Below are positions 21,852 to 32,063 of a DNA stretch of 64,000 nt, piece after piece. The notes under the pieces are model-generated. The model was not told the origin of the DNA, searched no databases, and saw nothing but the letters and a program-made list of their open reading frames with translations. The DNA comes from Alphaproteobacteria bacterium (lineage in GTDB: Bacteria > Pseudomonadota > Alphaproteobacteria > Oceanibaculales > Oceanibaculaceae). Where the stretch lies: positions 558,001 to 622,000 of the forward strand of contig JAHJHR010000017.1 of NCBI GenBank assembly GCA_018823745.1, given 5' to 3'. Position 1 is the stretch's first letter. Every line of letters begins with the position of its first letter. The position numbers and the translations under genes were made by a program.

Positions 21852-22054
21852 GCTTGCTGCCCGCCCTGCTGGTTGTTTCCTCCGCCCGGTCTGCGCCCGG
21901 CTGCCGGCATTGTGCGGCATAGCGCGCGGCAAGAGCAAGGCGGGTACACACCGCCGGTGTCCTTTCAGGCGGCTTGCGATTGCCACCGCCCCTGCCCATC
22001 CGCTAGCCTGCGGCAAAGCATCAAGAAAGCCTGAGCAGGGAAGACACGCGAACC

Positions 22055-23680
22055 ATGGCGAATCCGTATACCCAGCATCTCGACCGCAATCCGGCGAATT
22101 ACACGCCGCTGTCGCCGCTGTCCTTCCTGGAGCGCACGGCTGCGGTCTATCCCGACCGGATCGCCGTGGTGCATGGCAGGACCCAGCGCAGCTGGCGCGA
22201 GGAGTATGCGCGCTGCCGGCAATTGGCCTCCGCCCTGGCGCAGCGGGGCATCGGCAAGGGCGATACGGTGTCGGTGATGGCCCCGAACATCCCGGAGCTG
22301 TTCGAATGCCATTACGGCGTGCCGATGAATGGGGCGGTGCTGAACGCGCTGAACACGCGGCTGGATGCGGCGACCATCGCCCATATCCTGGACCACAGCG
22401 AGACCAAGGTGCTGATCGCCGACCGGGAATTCTCCGCCACTTTGGCCAAGGCGCTGCCGCTGGTGAAGCACCGGCCCCTCATCATCGATATCGACGATCC
22501 GCTCTATACCGGTGACGGTACAAAGCTGGGCGAGATGGATTACGAGGCCTTCATCGCCAGCGGCGATCCGGATTTCGCCTGGAGCCTGCCGGCAGACGAG
22601 TGGGACGCGATCTCGCTGAACTATACCTCCGGCACCACGGGCGACCCCAAGGGCGTGGTCTATCACCATCGCGGCGCCTATCTGAATGCGCTGGGCAATG
22701 TGCTGGTCTGGAGCATGCCGAAGCATCCGGCCTATCTGTGGACCCTGCCGATGTTCCACTGCAATGGCTGGTGCTTCCCCTGGACGATCACCGCCCAGGC
22801 CGGCACCCATGTCTGCCTGCGCAAGGTGGAGGCGAAAGCGATCTATGACGCCTTTGCCGATCACGGCGTCACCCATCTGTGCGGCGCGCCCATCGTCATG
22901 GGCCTGCTGGTGAACGCGAAGGAGGCCGACCGCCGGACCTTCCCGCAGCAGGTGGAGATGATGACCGCCGCCTCGCCGCCACCGGCGGCGATCATCCAGG
23001 GCATGGAGGCGCTGGGCATCAAGGTGACCCATGTCTATGGCCTGACCGAGGTCTATGGCCCGGTCGTGGTCTGCGCCTGGCAGCCGGAATGGGACGAATT
23101 GCCAGTCGAGGAACAGGCCCGCATCAAGGCGCGCCAGGGGGTGAACTACCCGGTTCTGGAAGGGCTGATGGTCGCCGACCCGGACACGCTGGAGCCGGTG
23201 CCGGCTGATGCGCAGACCATGGGCGAGGTGTTCATGCGCGGCAATGTGGTGATGAAGGGGTACCTCAAGAACCCCGCCGCGACCGACAAGGCGTTCAAGG
23301 GCGGCTGGTTCCATACCGGCGATCTGGGCGTGCTGCACCCGGATGGCTATGTCGAGCTGAAGGACCGCTCCAAGGACATCATCATCTCCGGTGGCGAGAA
23401 TATCTCAACCATCGAGGTGGAGAGCGTGCTGTACCGCCACCCCGCCATCATGGAGGCCGCCGTAGTGGCAAGGCCTGACGAGAAATGGGGCGAGACACCC
23501 TGCGCCTTCATCACGCTGAAGGATGGCAAGGCCGCGACGGCGGAGGAGATCATCGCCTTCTGCCGCGAGAACCTCGCCGGCTACAAGACGCCGAAAACCA
23601 TCGTGTTCGGCGATCTGCCGAAGACCAGCACCGGCAAGGTGCAGAAATTCGTCCTGCGCGACAAGGCAAGGGGGCTTTAG
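22055..23680 (+). CDS. acyl-CoA synthetase (AMP-binding; DmdB-like)
   Basis: YTSGTTGDPKGVVYHHRGAYLNALGN, HTGDLGVLHPDGYVELKDRSKDIIISGGENIS, PKTSTGKVQKFVLR. Confidence 0.92.
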   Translation: MANPYTQHLDRNPANYTPLSPLSFLERTAAVYPDRIAVVHGRTQRSWREEYARCRQLASALAQRGIGKGDTVSVMAPNIPELFECHYGVPMNGAVLNALNTRLDAATIAHILDHSETKVLIADREFSATLAKALPLVKHRPLIIDIDDPLYTGDGTKLGEMDYEAFIASGDPDFAWSLPADEWDAISLNYTSGTTGDPKGVVYHHRGAYLNALGNVLVWSMPKHPAYLWTLPMFHCNGWCFPWTITAQAGTHVCLRKVEAKAIYDAFADHGVTHLCGAPIVMGLLVNAKEADRRTFPQQVEMMTAASPPPAAIIQGMEALGIKVTHVYGLTEVYGPVVVCAWQPEWDELPVEEQARIKARQGVNYPVLEGLMVADPDTLEPVPADAQTMGEVFMRGNVVMKGYLKNPAATDKAFKGGWFHTGDLGVLHPDGYVELKDRSKDIIISGGENISTIEVESVLYRHPAIMEAAVVARPDEKWGETPCAFITLKDGKAATAEEIIAFCRENLAGYKTPKTIVFGDLPKTSTGKVQKFVLRDKARGL

Positions 23681-23693
23681 TCGCCGGCGTGGG

Positions 23694-24791
23694 TCAGGGC
23701 TTGCGGATCAGCCGGTTCACATGGCCCATCTTGCGGCCGGGGCGGGCCTCCGCCTTGCCGTAGAGATGCAGCTTGGCGGTGGGATCGGCCAGGATGGCGG
23801 CCCAGTCATGCGCCTGGTCGCCGATCAGATTCTTCATCTCCGCATCGCCGAAACGCTCGACGGAGCCGAGCGGCAGGCCGCAGACGGCGCGGATCATCTG
23901 CTCGAACTGGCTGGTCACGCAGGCATCCATCGTCCAGTGGCCCGAATTATGCGGCCGGGGCGCGATCTCGTTCATGAGAACGCGACCATCCTCGGTCACA
24001 AACAGCTCGACCGCCAGCAGCCCGACCAGATCTAGCGCCTCGGCCATCCGGCGGGCGATATCCTCGGCCTCGGCAGCCAGCGCCGGGGGGATCGCGGCCG
24101 GCACGATAGTGGTGTCGAGGATATGGTTCACATGCCGGTTCTCGACCGGCGGATAGCAGAGCGTCTGGCCATCAACGCCGCGCGCCACGATGACCGAGAT
24201 TTCCAGCGTGAAGAGCACGAAGCCTTCCAGAATCGCCGGCTTGCCGCCAATAGCCGCCCAGGCCTCGGTCGGGTCGGTATCGGCGGTGATCTTCACCTGG
24301 CCCTTGCCGTCATAGCCCATGCGGCGGGTCTTCAGCACGGCGGGAATCCCGATGGCGGCGATGGCCGCCGCCAGCTCGTCGGCAGCGCCGACCGCCCGGA
24401 AAGGCGCTGTGCCGATGCCCAGATTGGCAGCGAATTCCTTCTCGCGCAGGCGGTCCTGCGCCACACGCAGCGCCTCCGCACCAGGCCGGACCGGCACCGT
24501 TTCGGCCAGCCGCTCGGCAGCCTCGACCGGCACATTCTCAAATTCATAGGTCACGACATCGACGGCGGCGGCGAAGCCGTCCAGCGCGGCCGGATCGGTA
24601 TAGTCGGCGATGGTCACGGCGGCGCAGACCTGTTCGGCCGGGCTGTCGCACTCCGGTGTCAGCACATGCACCTTGTAGCCCAGACTGGCCGCCGCCAGCG
24701 CCGCCATCCGGCCCAGCTGCCCGCCGCCCAGCATGCCGATTGTAGCGCCCGGGGGGATCGCGTGGGGGGCAATCGCACCGTGTTTCTTCAT
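23694..24791 (-). CDS. purK: 5-(carboxyamino)imidazole ribonucleotide synthase
   Basis: TIGMLGGGQLGRMAALAA, NEIAPRPHNSGHWTMDAC; start at 24791 just past purE end. Confidence 0.97.
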   Translation of the reverse strand: MKKHGAIAPHAIPPGATIGMLGGGQLGRMAALAAASLGYKVHVLTPECDSPAEQVCAAVTIADYTDPAALDGFAAAVDVVTYEFENVPVEAAERLAETVPVRPGAEALRVAQDRLREKEFAANLGIGTAPFRAVGAADELAAAIAAIGIPAVLKTRRMGYDGKGQVKITADTDPTEAWAAIGGKPAILEGFVLFTLEISVIVARGVDGQTLCYPPVENRHVNHILDTTIVPAAIPPALAAEAEDIARRMAEALDLVGLLAVELFVTEDGRVLMNEIAPRPHNSGHWTMDACVTSQFEQMIRAVCGLPLGSVERFGDAEMKNLIGDQAHDWAAILADPTAKLHLYGKAEARPGRKMGHVNRLIRKP

Positions 24792-24795
24792 GAAA

Positions 24796-25299
24796 TCAGG
24801 CTTCGTCTTTCGGGATATCGGCGACCGACTCTGTCTGGCGCGCGCGGAATGCATCCAGTGCCTCGGCCACCTTCGGGTCGAGATGGGCGACCACGGAGGC
24901 CGCAATCAGCGCGGCGTTGATCGCACCGGGCTTGCCGATGGCCAATGTGCCGACCGGCACCCCGCCCGGCATCTGCACGATGGACAGCAGGCTGTCCATG
25001 CCCGACAACGCCTTGCTTTCAATCGGCACGCCAAACACCGGCAGCGGGGTCATGGCGGCCACCATGCCCGGCAGATGTGCTGCCCCGCCGGCCCCGGCGA
25101 TGACCGCCTTCAGCCCGCGTGACCGCGCCGTCTCGGCGTAGTCCACCAGGCGTTTGGGCGTGCGATGGGCGGAGACGATGCGACATTCATGCGCAACGCC
25201 CAGCTGCGTCAGGATTTCCGAGGCATGACGCATGGTCGGCCAGTCCGACTGGCTGCCCATGATGATGCCGACGAGCGGCTTGTCGCTTGCTGTGGTCAC
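24796..25299 (-). CDS. purE: 5-(carboxyamino)imidazole ribonucleotide mutase
   Basis: [34 protein letters not shown]. Confidence 0.97.
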   Translation of the reverse strand: MTTASDKPLVGIIMGSQSDWPTMRHASEILTQLGVAHECRIVSAHRTPKRLVDYAETARSRGLKAVIAGAGGAAHLPGMVAAMTPLPVFGVPIESKALSGMDSLLSIVQMPGGVPVGTLAIGKPGAINAALIAASVVAHLDPKVAEALDAFRARQTESVADIPKDEA

Positions 25300-25412
25300 G
25301 CCTTGCGGCTCCCTGCTCTGCGCCTGTTCGCGCCAGAAAGCGCGGCATTATAGGGAGCGCCGGGGGGTGTGCAAGCTTTCCGGGGCGCCCGCCTCACCAG
25401 CGGTCGCAGCCG

Positions 25413-25982
25413 CTAATCATCATACTCCCGCATCTGCTCCTCCTGGGCATTGGGAAACATGTCCCGGACGATCTGCCGCGCCAAATCGCGCAGGGCAGGA
25501 TCGTCCGGACCTCCAAAGCTGCGGGAATAGCCACTGACCGAGGCATAGGGCCGCTCGCGGAAACAGAAGACGGCCAGGATATTGTCAGTTTCCGGCACCA
25601 GGCTTTGCGGGGCCTCGCCGGCGCAGACCGCCTGATCGCTCGCCCCCGGGGCATTGTCGATCAGGAAAACGATGCGCCAGTTCGGTTCCCGCACGGCCTC
25701 GCGATTGGTCGTAAAAGTGACCGGCAGGCCGAAGACGGCGCCGCTCGTCGCCTCGGCAAGGCGCGGGGCAAGCATCGCCCCCGGCTGGCCGAAGGCCTCG
25801 CCCTGGACCGTCATCAGCACCGGGCCTTCGCGGCCGGCATATTGCAGATAATTGCGCGCGAATTCAGCGGGCTGGCTGCCGCCGCCGCGCACCGTACGGG
25901 TTAAACCCGGCCCGGTGCAGGCAGCCAGAAGATTTGCCCCGAGAAGAAGCAGGGCAATCCCTGCCGTCGATTTGAAACGCAT
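25413..25982 (-). CDS. hypothetical lipoprotein
   Basis: Signal peptide with LLAAC lipobox; no family recognised. Confidence 0.72.
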   Translation of the reverse strand: MRFKSTAGIALLLLGANLLAACTGPGLTRTVRGGGSQPAEFARNYLQYAGREGPVLMTVQGEAFGQPGAMLAPRLAEATSGAVFGLPVTFTTNREAVREPNWRIVFLIDNAPGASDQAVCAGEAPQSLVPETDNILAVFCFRERPYASVSGYSRSFGGPDDPALRDLARQIVRDMFPNAQEEQMREYDD

Positions 25983-26046
25983 GGTTCTGGTCCCGTGCCG
26001 GTTAAACAAAGTCCATATAAGGATATGGGGCCGAATTTGGCGGTCT

Positions 26047-26679
26047 CTAGGCGGTTTTTACCGCCCGGCCGACAGCCTCGGACGCCAGTACCGTGATCGC
26101 GTGCCAGTCCCCGGCGGCGATGGCCGCATCCGGCGCCACCCAGGACCCGCCGACGCAGAACACATTCGGCAGCGCCAGATACTCGGCCATGTTCGCCGCG
26201 GAGACGCCGCCCGTCGGACAGAACCGCATCTCCGGCAGCACCGGGGCCACGGCCTTCAGCGCCGCCGGGCCGCCGGCCTGCGCGGCCGGGAAGAATTTGA
26301 CGGCGGTGAAGCCCAGTTCGCGGGCGCGCATCATCTCCGACGCGGTCGCCGTGCCGGGCAGCAGCGGCAACGGGCCAGCGAGGGCGGCACGGGCCAGATC
26401 CTCGGTCAGGCCGGGGCTGACGGCGAACACGGCACCGGCTGCGGCGGCACGGTCCAGATCATCCGGCCGCAACACCGTGCCGACGCCCACCAGCGCGCCC
26501 TCGACCTCGCCTTTTATGGCGCGGATGGCCTCCAGCGCTGCCGGCGTGCGCAGCGTGATCTCCAGCACCGGCAGGCCGCCGGCAACCAGCGCGCGGGCCA
26601 GTGGAACGGCCTGCGCCAGATCGCGAATCGCCAGCACCGGAATGACCGGAACGCCCTTCAGCAGGGTTTCGAGCGTCAT
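26047..26679 (-). CDS. eda: 2-dehydro-3-deoxy-phosphogluconate (KDPG) aldolase
   Basis: [36 protein letters not shown] motifs. Confidence 0.94.
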   Translation of the reverse strand: MTLETLLKGVPVIPVLAIRDLAQAVPLARALVAGGLPVLEITLRTPAALEAIRAIKGEVEGALVGVGTVLRPDDLDRAAAAGAVFAVSPGLTEDLARAALAGPLPLLPGTATASEMMRARELGFTAVKFFPAAQAGGPAALKAVAPVLPEMRFCPTGGVSAANMAEYLALPNVFCVGGSWVAPDAAIAAGDWHAITVLASEAVGRAVKTA

Positions 26680-26755
26680 TGCTGCATCTCTCCACAATTC
26701 TCGGCTATAACCCACCATGACGTTGTAAACCCATAAACAAGCGGAGGAATACCCC

Positions 26756-27709
26756 GTGAGTGAAAAGCCCGAAGTCCTGCTGACCCGCGCGGTCTATGCC
26801 GGCACGATTGAAACCCTGGAACGCGAATTCACGCTGCACAAGCTGTGGGCCGCACCGGACCCCGAAAAGATGATCGCCGAGCTGGCGCCGCGCCTGCGCG
26901 CGATTGCCGGCGGTGCTGGCTGCAATGCCGAGCTGCTGTCGAAATTCCCCAAGCTGGGGCTGGTCGCCAATTTCGGCGTCGGCTACGACACCATCGACGT
27001 GGAGTATTGCGCCAAGCATGGCATCCGCGCCACCAACTCCCCCGATGTGCTGAATGATGAGGTGGCGGATACCGCCATCGGCCTGCTGCTCTGCACCGCC
27101 CGCAAGCTGCTGGTCGGCGACCGCTTCGTACGCGACGGCAAGTGGCTGAAGGGGCCGATGCCGCTGACCACCACCATCACCGGCAAGACCATGGGCATTG
27201 TCGGGCTGGGCCGCATAGGCGAGGCCATCGCCGAACGCGCCATCGCGCACAAGATGAAGGTCGTCTACCACAACCGCTCGAAGAAGGATGTGGCCTACAC
27301 CTATTATCCGAAGCTGGTCGACATGGCCCGCGACGTCGATGTGCTGATGGTCATCATCCCCGGCGGGGCGGAAACCAGCAAGCTGATCAGCCGCGAGGTC
27401 ATGGAGGCCCTGGGGCCGGATGGCATCCTGATCAATGTCGCGCGCGGCACCGTGGTCGATGAGGAAGCGATGGTCGAGCTGCTGAAATCCGGCAAGCTGG
27501 GCGCCGCCGGCCTCGATGTGTTCGAGAAGGAGCCGCAGGTGCCGCAGGGCCTGATCGAGCTGACCGACACTGTCGTCCTGCAGCCCCATGTCGGCAGCGC
27601 CACGCATTACACCCGCACCGCCATGGGCCAGCTGATGGTCGACAACATCAAGGCCTTCTTCGCCGGCAAGCCCCTGCTGACCGAAGTGCCGGAAACCAAG
27701 GGTAAGTAA
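26756..27709 (+). CDS. D-isomer 2-hydroxyacid dehydrogenase
   Basis: [43 protein letters not shown] motifs. Confidence 0.93.
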   Translation: MSEKPEVLLTRAVYAGTIETLEREFTLHKLWAAPDPEKMIAELAPRLRAIAGGAGCNAELLSKFPKLGLVANFGVGYDTIDVEYCAKHGIRATNSPDVLNDEVADTAIGLLLCTARKLLVGDRFVRDGKWLKGPMPLTTTITGKTMGIVGLGRIGEAIAERAIAHKMKVVYHNRSKKDVAYTYYPKLVDMARDVDVLMVIIPGGAETSKLISREVMEALGPDGILINVARGTVVDEEAMVELLKSGKLGAAGLDVFEKEPQVPQGLIELTDTVVLQPHVGSATHYTRTAMGQLMVDNIKAFFAGKPLLTEVPETKGK

Positions 27710-27725
27710 TTCTCCGTTTTCTCTT

Positions 27726-27756
27726 CGTCACCCTCGGGCCTGACCTGAGGGTGACG
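27726..27756. repeat. intergenic palindrome (13-bp stem with one G-U, loop CCTGA)
   Basis: CGTCACCCTCGGG cctga CCTGAGGGTGACG. Confidence 0.8.
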
Positions 27757-27767
27757 CGGGAGAGCCC

Positions 27768-27992
27768 CTACAGCTTCGAATCGGTCTTGGCGGCCCAGGT
27801 GATCAGCCGGGCGCTGGGCCAGACCCAGGCGATGCCGGCGATCAGATAGAAGGCCAGTTCCGCCGCCCAGTGGCGCGGCAGGAAGTAGACGCCGACCACC
27901 ATCGCCAGCAGGGCATAGAGGATCAGCCCGACCAGAATGGCGAAGACGGCGGCGGTCGAGCGCCAGCGGAAGGGAAGTTTTTGCTGCGACAT
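27768..27992 (-). CDS. DUF2842 family membrane protein
   Basis: Two TM helices, AELAFYLIAGIAWVWPSARLITWA. Confidence 0.75.
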   Translation of the reverse strand: MSQQKLPFRWRSTAAVFAILVGLILYALLAMVVGVYFLPRHWAAELAFYLIAGIAWVWPSARLITWAAKTDSKL

Positions 27993-28182
27993 GGCCGGAA
28001 AATAAGCCGGCTTTCCGCCGAAGGCCAGCCCTAGCCGCAGATAACCGCCGATACCATTTCCTTATCAGCAACAAGTAATGTTGTCCGCTGCCCCTCCATG
28101 CCGCACACTGGCTGGAAAATCAGCGGAAACAGGGGATCACCACACGCGCCAACCGAAGGGGAACAACACGAAGGAGTGTGTC

Positions 28183-28938
28183 ATGCGGTCCGTGTTCCTT
28201 TCGCTGCTCTGTGCCGTGGTTTTTCTGGGCCTTGCCCCCTCCAGCCCCCGCGCTGCCGGCATGCCGGTCGATGTCGCCCTGGTGCTGGCGGTCGATGTCT
28301 CCGGCAGTGTCGACGAGCATGAGGCCAGCCAGCAGCGCCAGGGCTATCTCGACGCGCTGCGCCATCCCGCGGTGATCCGCGCGATTCAGGACGGCGCGCT
28401 GGGCCGTGTCGCGCTGTCCTATGTCGAATGGGCAGGGGCCGAATACCAGTGGACCGTGATCGACTGGATGATGGTCGATGGCCCGCAGACTGCCGAGGCC
28501 TTTGCCTCAGCACTGGAGGCCCGGCCGATGAACCGCTCAATGTGGACAGCTATCGGCACCGCCATTGATTACTGCGTCCTGCTGCTGGACCGCAGCCCCT
28601 ATGACGGCACGCGCCGGGTGATCGATATTTCCGGCGATGGCCCGACCAATCGCGGCCGGCCCTCCGCCTCTGCCCGCGACGACGCCGTGGCCAAGGGCAT
28701 CATCGTAAACGGCTTGCCGATCCTGAACGACCGGCCGCAGCCCTTCGGCTCGCCGACGCCGCGCCAGATGAACCTGGACCGCTATTACGAGGAAAACGTG
28801 ATCGGCGGGCCGGGTGCCTTCATCGTCGTGGCGGAAAGCTTTGATGATTTCCGCGTCGCCGTGCTGCAGAAGCTGATCCGCGAGATTGCCGCCCTGCCCG
28901 GCCCGGTTCGCGTGCAGCTGGCCGACAGCCTGGAGTGA
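28183..28938 (+). CDS. DUF1194 (von Willebrand A-like) secreted protein
   Basis: Signal peptide; VALVLAVDVSGSVDEHE; VIDISGDGPTNRG. Confidence 0.9.
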   Translation: MRSVFLSLLCAVVFLGLAPSSPRAAGMPVDVALVLAVDVSGSVDEHEASQQRQGYLDALRHPAVIRAIQDGALGRVALSYVEWAGAEYQWTVIDWMMVDGPQTAEAFASALEARPMNRSMWTAIGTAIDYCVLLLDRSPYDGTRRVIDISGDGPTNRGRPSASARDDAVAKGIIVNGLPILNDRPQPFGSPTPRQMNLDRYYEENVIGGPGAFIVVAESFDDFRVAVLQKLIREIAALPGPVRVQLADSLE

Positions 28939-28941
28939 GTG

Positions 28942-29661
28942 CTACCGGTCGAAGCCTGGCGCCACCCGCTCGACCAGACGCAGCAGCGCCGGCCATTCGC
29001 GCTTGCCGCCGGGGGTGGGATCGCGTTCGTACTGGCGCGCCGTATGCTCGGCCACGGCATCGCTGGGCAGAACCAGCTCGCCGCCGCCGGTCATCGCCTG
29101 CACCTGAATCTGGCAGGACCGGATCAGGTAGAACATGAACACGAAGGCTTCCGGCACGGTGCGCCCGCAGACCAGCATGCCGCGATGCCGGCGGATCACG
29201 CCGAGATGCTGGCCCAGCGCCGCCGCCGTGCGCCGGCCGGCATCCTGATTGTCGCCTGCCCCCGCCAGTTCCTCGACGCCCAGGCGGTTATAGAACTGCA
29301 TGGAGAACTGGCTGATCGGCAGCACGCCCGCCTGCCCGGACGCCACGGCGCCGGCAGCACTGCCGGTCACCTCGATGATCGCCATCGCCTCCGGCCGGGC
29401 GGCCAGGACAGCGCGGTGAATCGCCAGCGTATCGGCATCGACGCGGGTTTCGGGGTCGGTTGCCGCCGCATCGGGGATGAACACCGCATCGGCGGCCGTC
29501 ATCCGGTCGAAGGCGACATCATCGGGCTTGGCGAGAACACCGCCGGCACAGCGCAGCGTGATGCGCCCGTCATCGACATGCGCCAGCCTGTACAGGCCGA
29601 ACAGCCGGCAGGTCGCGGCAAGGTCACGGCGCAGAATCTGTTCGTCCGTCGATACGCTCAT
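28942..29661 (-). CDS. class II aldolase/adducin family protein
   Basis: RRHRGMLVCGRTVPEAF, second paralogue of 7979..8752; catalytic His motif region appears diverged. Confidence 0.82.
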   Translation of the reverse strand: MSVSTDEQILRRDLAATCRLFGLYRLAHVDDGRITLRCAGGVLAKPDDVAFDRMTAADAVFIPDAAATDPETRVDADTLAIHRAVLAARPEAMAIIEVTGSAAGAVASGQAGVLPISQFSMQFYNRLGVEELAGAGDNQDAGRRTAAALGQHLGVIRRHRGMLVCGRTVPEAFVFMFYLIRSCQIQVQAMTGGGELVLPSDAVAEHTARQYERDPTPGGKREWPALLRLVERVAPGFDR

Positions 29662-29758
29662 CGAAAATCCCCGAAATATGATGTGCGCAGACAGTGAAAG
29701 CTGGCGCCCAACCTGTCAATCCAGCTAACGTTTGCGCATCCAAGGAAGGAACCCACTC

Positions 29759-30634
29759 ATGACCCCCACCTCCTCGCCCGCCATCCCCTTCGGTGTCGCC
29801 GACGAATATGGCGTGCTGACTGATGTGCTGCTGTGCGAACCGGATCATTTCCAGTGGTTCCCGGCCAATTCGGTGGTCGAGGAGACCCTGCGGCGCGGCA
29901 CCAGCTTCGATCTGCAGGTGGCCAAGCGCCAGCACCGTGAATTCGTCGAGGCGCTGGAAGGGGCGGGTGTGACCTGCCATTTCGTCCAGCCCGACCCGTA
30001 TCTGCCCTATCAGGTCTATACCCGCGACCCGGATGTCACCACGCCCTGGGGTGTCATGGTGACGCAGATGTGCCGGCCGCAGCGTGTCGGCGAGGTGGCA
30101 CCCATCGTGCGGTTCTATCAGGAACACAACATCCCGGTCTGGAACTGGGTCACCGCCGGCTCGCTGGAAGGCGGCGATGTGCATCTGGTGCGCCCCGGCA
30201 AGCTGATGATCGGCTATACCGGCGAGCGCACCAAGGCGGCCTCCGCCCGGCAGGCGGCCAGCTGGTTCGAGAAGGAAGGCTGGGAAGTGCGCTGCCAGCC
30301 CTTCGCCGAGCATTTCCTGCACATGGACCTGCTGTTCGCCATGGCGGCGGAAAATGTCGCCGTCGCCTGCGTGGAGGTGCTGCCGGAGGATTGCCTCGCC
30401 TGGCTGCGGGCGCAGAAGATCGAACTGGTTCCCGTGCCCTACAAGGCAGCAATGGAGCTGGGCTGCAACGTGCTGGGGCTGGGCAATGGCAAGGTGCTGT
30501 CCACCGCCGCCTCGGCCGAAGTCAATGCCGGCCTGCGTGCCCTGGGGCTGGAGGTTCTGGACCCCGACCTGACGATGTTCACCATGGGCGGTGGCGGCCC
30601 GCGCTGCATGTCGATGCCGCTGCGCCGGCTGTAG
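29759..30634 (+). CDS. dimethylarginine dimethylaminohydrolase / arginine deiminase-fold protein
   Basis: YTRDPDVTTPWGVM, LEGGDVHLVRPGKLMIGYTGERT, HMDLLFAM, GGPRCMSMPLRR (catalytic Cys). Confidence 0.9.
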   Translation: MTPTSSPAIPFGVADEYGVLTDVLLCEPDHFQWFPANSVVEETLRRGTSFDLQVAKRQHREFVEALEGAGVTCHFVQPDPYLPYQVYTRDPDVTTPWGVMVTQMCRPQRVGEVAPIVRFYQEHNIPVWNWVTAGSLEGGDVHLVRPGKLMIGYTGERTKAASARQAASWFEKEGWEVRCQPFAEHFLHMDLLFAMAAENVAVACVEVLPEDCLAWLRAQKIELVPVPYKAAMELGCNVLGLGNGKVLSTAASAEVNAGLRALGLEVLDPDLTMFTMGGGGPRCMSMPLRRL

Positions 30635-30664
30635 ACGAGCGCTGTTTTATGCGATGATGCCCGG

Positions 30665-30877
30665 CTAGGCGATGATGTTGGGCAGCAGCCGCGATTCCAG
30701 CTGGATGATCTGGTCCTTCAGGATCAGCTTGCGCTTCTTCAGCCGCTGCAGCTTGATCTGGTCGAACGGAACGGTTTCGGACAGGCGGGCGATCACCTCG
30801 TCGAGATCCCGGTGTTCCGTGCGCAGCTCTTCAAGCCGTTCGAGGTCGCGGTCTTCGTCGTCAACCATTGAGGTCAT
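30665..30877 (-). CDS. YdcH/DUF465 family protein
   Basis: LRTEHRDLDEVIARL...QRLKKRKLILKDQIIQLES. Confidence 0.9.
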   Translation of the reverse strand: MTSMVDDEDRDLERLEELRTEHRDLDEVIARLSETVPFDQIKLQRLKKRKLILKDQIIQLESRLLPNIIA

Positions 30878-30981
30878 GAGCGTATCCTGATGGACGGCCG
30901 GTGACATCAAGCCTGTCATCGCACCGTATCTTCCTGTTTATTGCCAGACTCCGATGACCGAAAAAAGGGCGACGTGAGAAA

Positions 30982-32058
30982 ATGGCGAAGAAACGCATCG
31001 GAATACTGACCAGCGGTGGCGACTGCGCCGGGCTGAACGCCTGTATCCGCGCCGTCACCCACCACGCCTGTCATAAAGGCTGGGACGTGACAGGCATTCT
31101 GTACGGCACGGCCGGGCTGATGCGGCGGCCGCCGGCGATCATGGAACTGACGCCGGATATGCTCGACACCAGCTACCTGCGCCGCGCCGGCACCATACTG
31201 GGCACGATCAATACCGGCGACCCCTTCGCCTTCCCGATGCCCGATGGCAGCCTGATGGACCGCTCGGCCGAGGTGATCGAGGGCTATCGCCAGCTTAACC
31301 TGGATGCGCTGATCGGCATTGGCGGCGATGGCAGCCTGGCGATCCTGCGCCGCCTGGCCCAGCAGGGCGGCATTGATTTCGTCGGCGTGCCGAAAACCAT
31401 CGACAATGACGTGGCGCAGACGGAAAACGCCATCGGCTATGCCACCGCCGTGCAGGTCGCCATCGAGGCGCTGGATCGGTTGCAGCCCACCGCCGCCAGC
31501 CATGACCGCGTCATGGTGCTGGAAGTGATGGGCCGTGATGCCGGCCATATCGCGCTGAATGCCGGCATCTCCGGCGGGGCCGATGTAATCCTGATCCCCG
31601 AAATTCCCTACAGCCTGGAGAAAGTGGCGGAAAAAATCCGTGCCATTCGCGCCGGCGGCCGCAATTTCGGATTGATCGTCGTCGCAGAGGCGGTGAAGAC
31701 CGCCGGCGGCGATGCCGTCACGCGCAGCCTGTCGGGCCAGACCCGCTATGGCGGCATCGGCCAGTATCTCGGCGACAGCCTGGGCGAACTGACCGGGGCC
31801 GAGGTTCGCGTCACCGTGCTGGGTCATGTCCAGCGCGGGGCCGAGGCCGTGCCACAGGACCGACTGCTGGCCACCGTCTTCGGCACCAAGGCCGTCGATC
31901 TGATCGATGAAGGCCGGTTCGACCGCATGGTCGCCTGGCAGAACCGCCGGGTGGTCGATGTGCCCCTGGCCGATATCGTCAATCACTCCCACCAGGTCGA
32001 TCCGGATGGGCCGCTGATGCGCAGCGCCCGCCAGCTCGGCATTTCCTTCGGGGATTAG
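30982..32058 (+). CDS. pfk: 6-phosphofructokinase (PfkA family)
   Basis: LTSGGDCAGLNA, GIGGDGSLAI, PKTIDND, MGRDAGHIAL motifs. Confidence 0.95.
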   Translation: MAKKRIGILTSGGDCAGLNACIRAVTHHACHKGWDVTGILYGTAGLMRRPPAIMELTPDMLDTSYLRRAGTILGTINTGDPFAFPMPDGSLMDRSAEVIEGYRQLNLDALIGIGGDGSLAILRRLAQQGGIDFVGVPKTIDNDVAQTENAIGYATAVQVAIEALDRLQPTAASHDRVMVLEVMGRDAGHIALNAGISGGADVILIPEIPYSLEKVAEKIRAIRAGGRNFGLIVVAEAVKTAGGDAVTRSLSGQTRYGGIGQYLGDSLGELTGAEVRVTVLGHVQRGAEAVPQDRLLATVFGTKAVDLIDEGRFDRMVAWQNRRVVDVPLADIVNHSHQVDPDGPLMRSARQLGISFGD

Positions 32059-32063
32059 AACTC

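Noticed and set aside
19797-22034. 745-aa plus-strand ORF opposite prpE
   Set aside because: Shadow of the well-supported prpE and SDR genes; no recognisable domain
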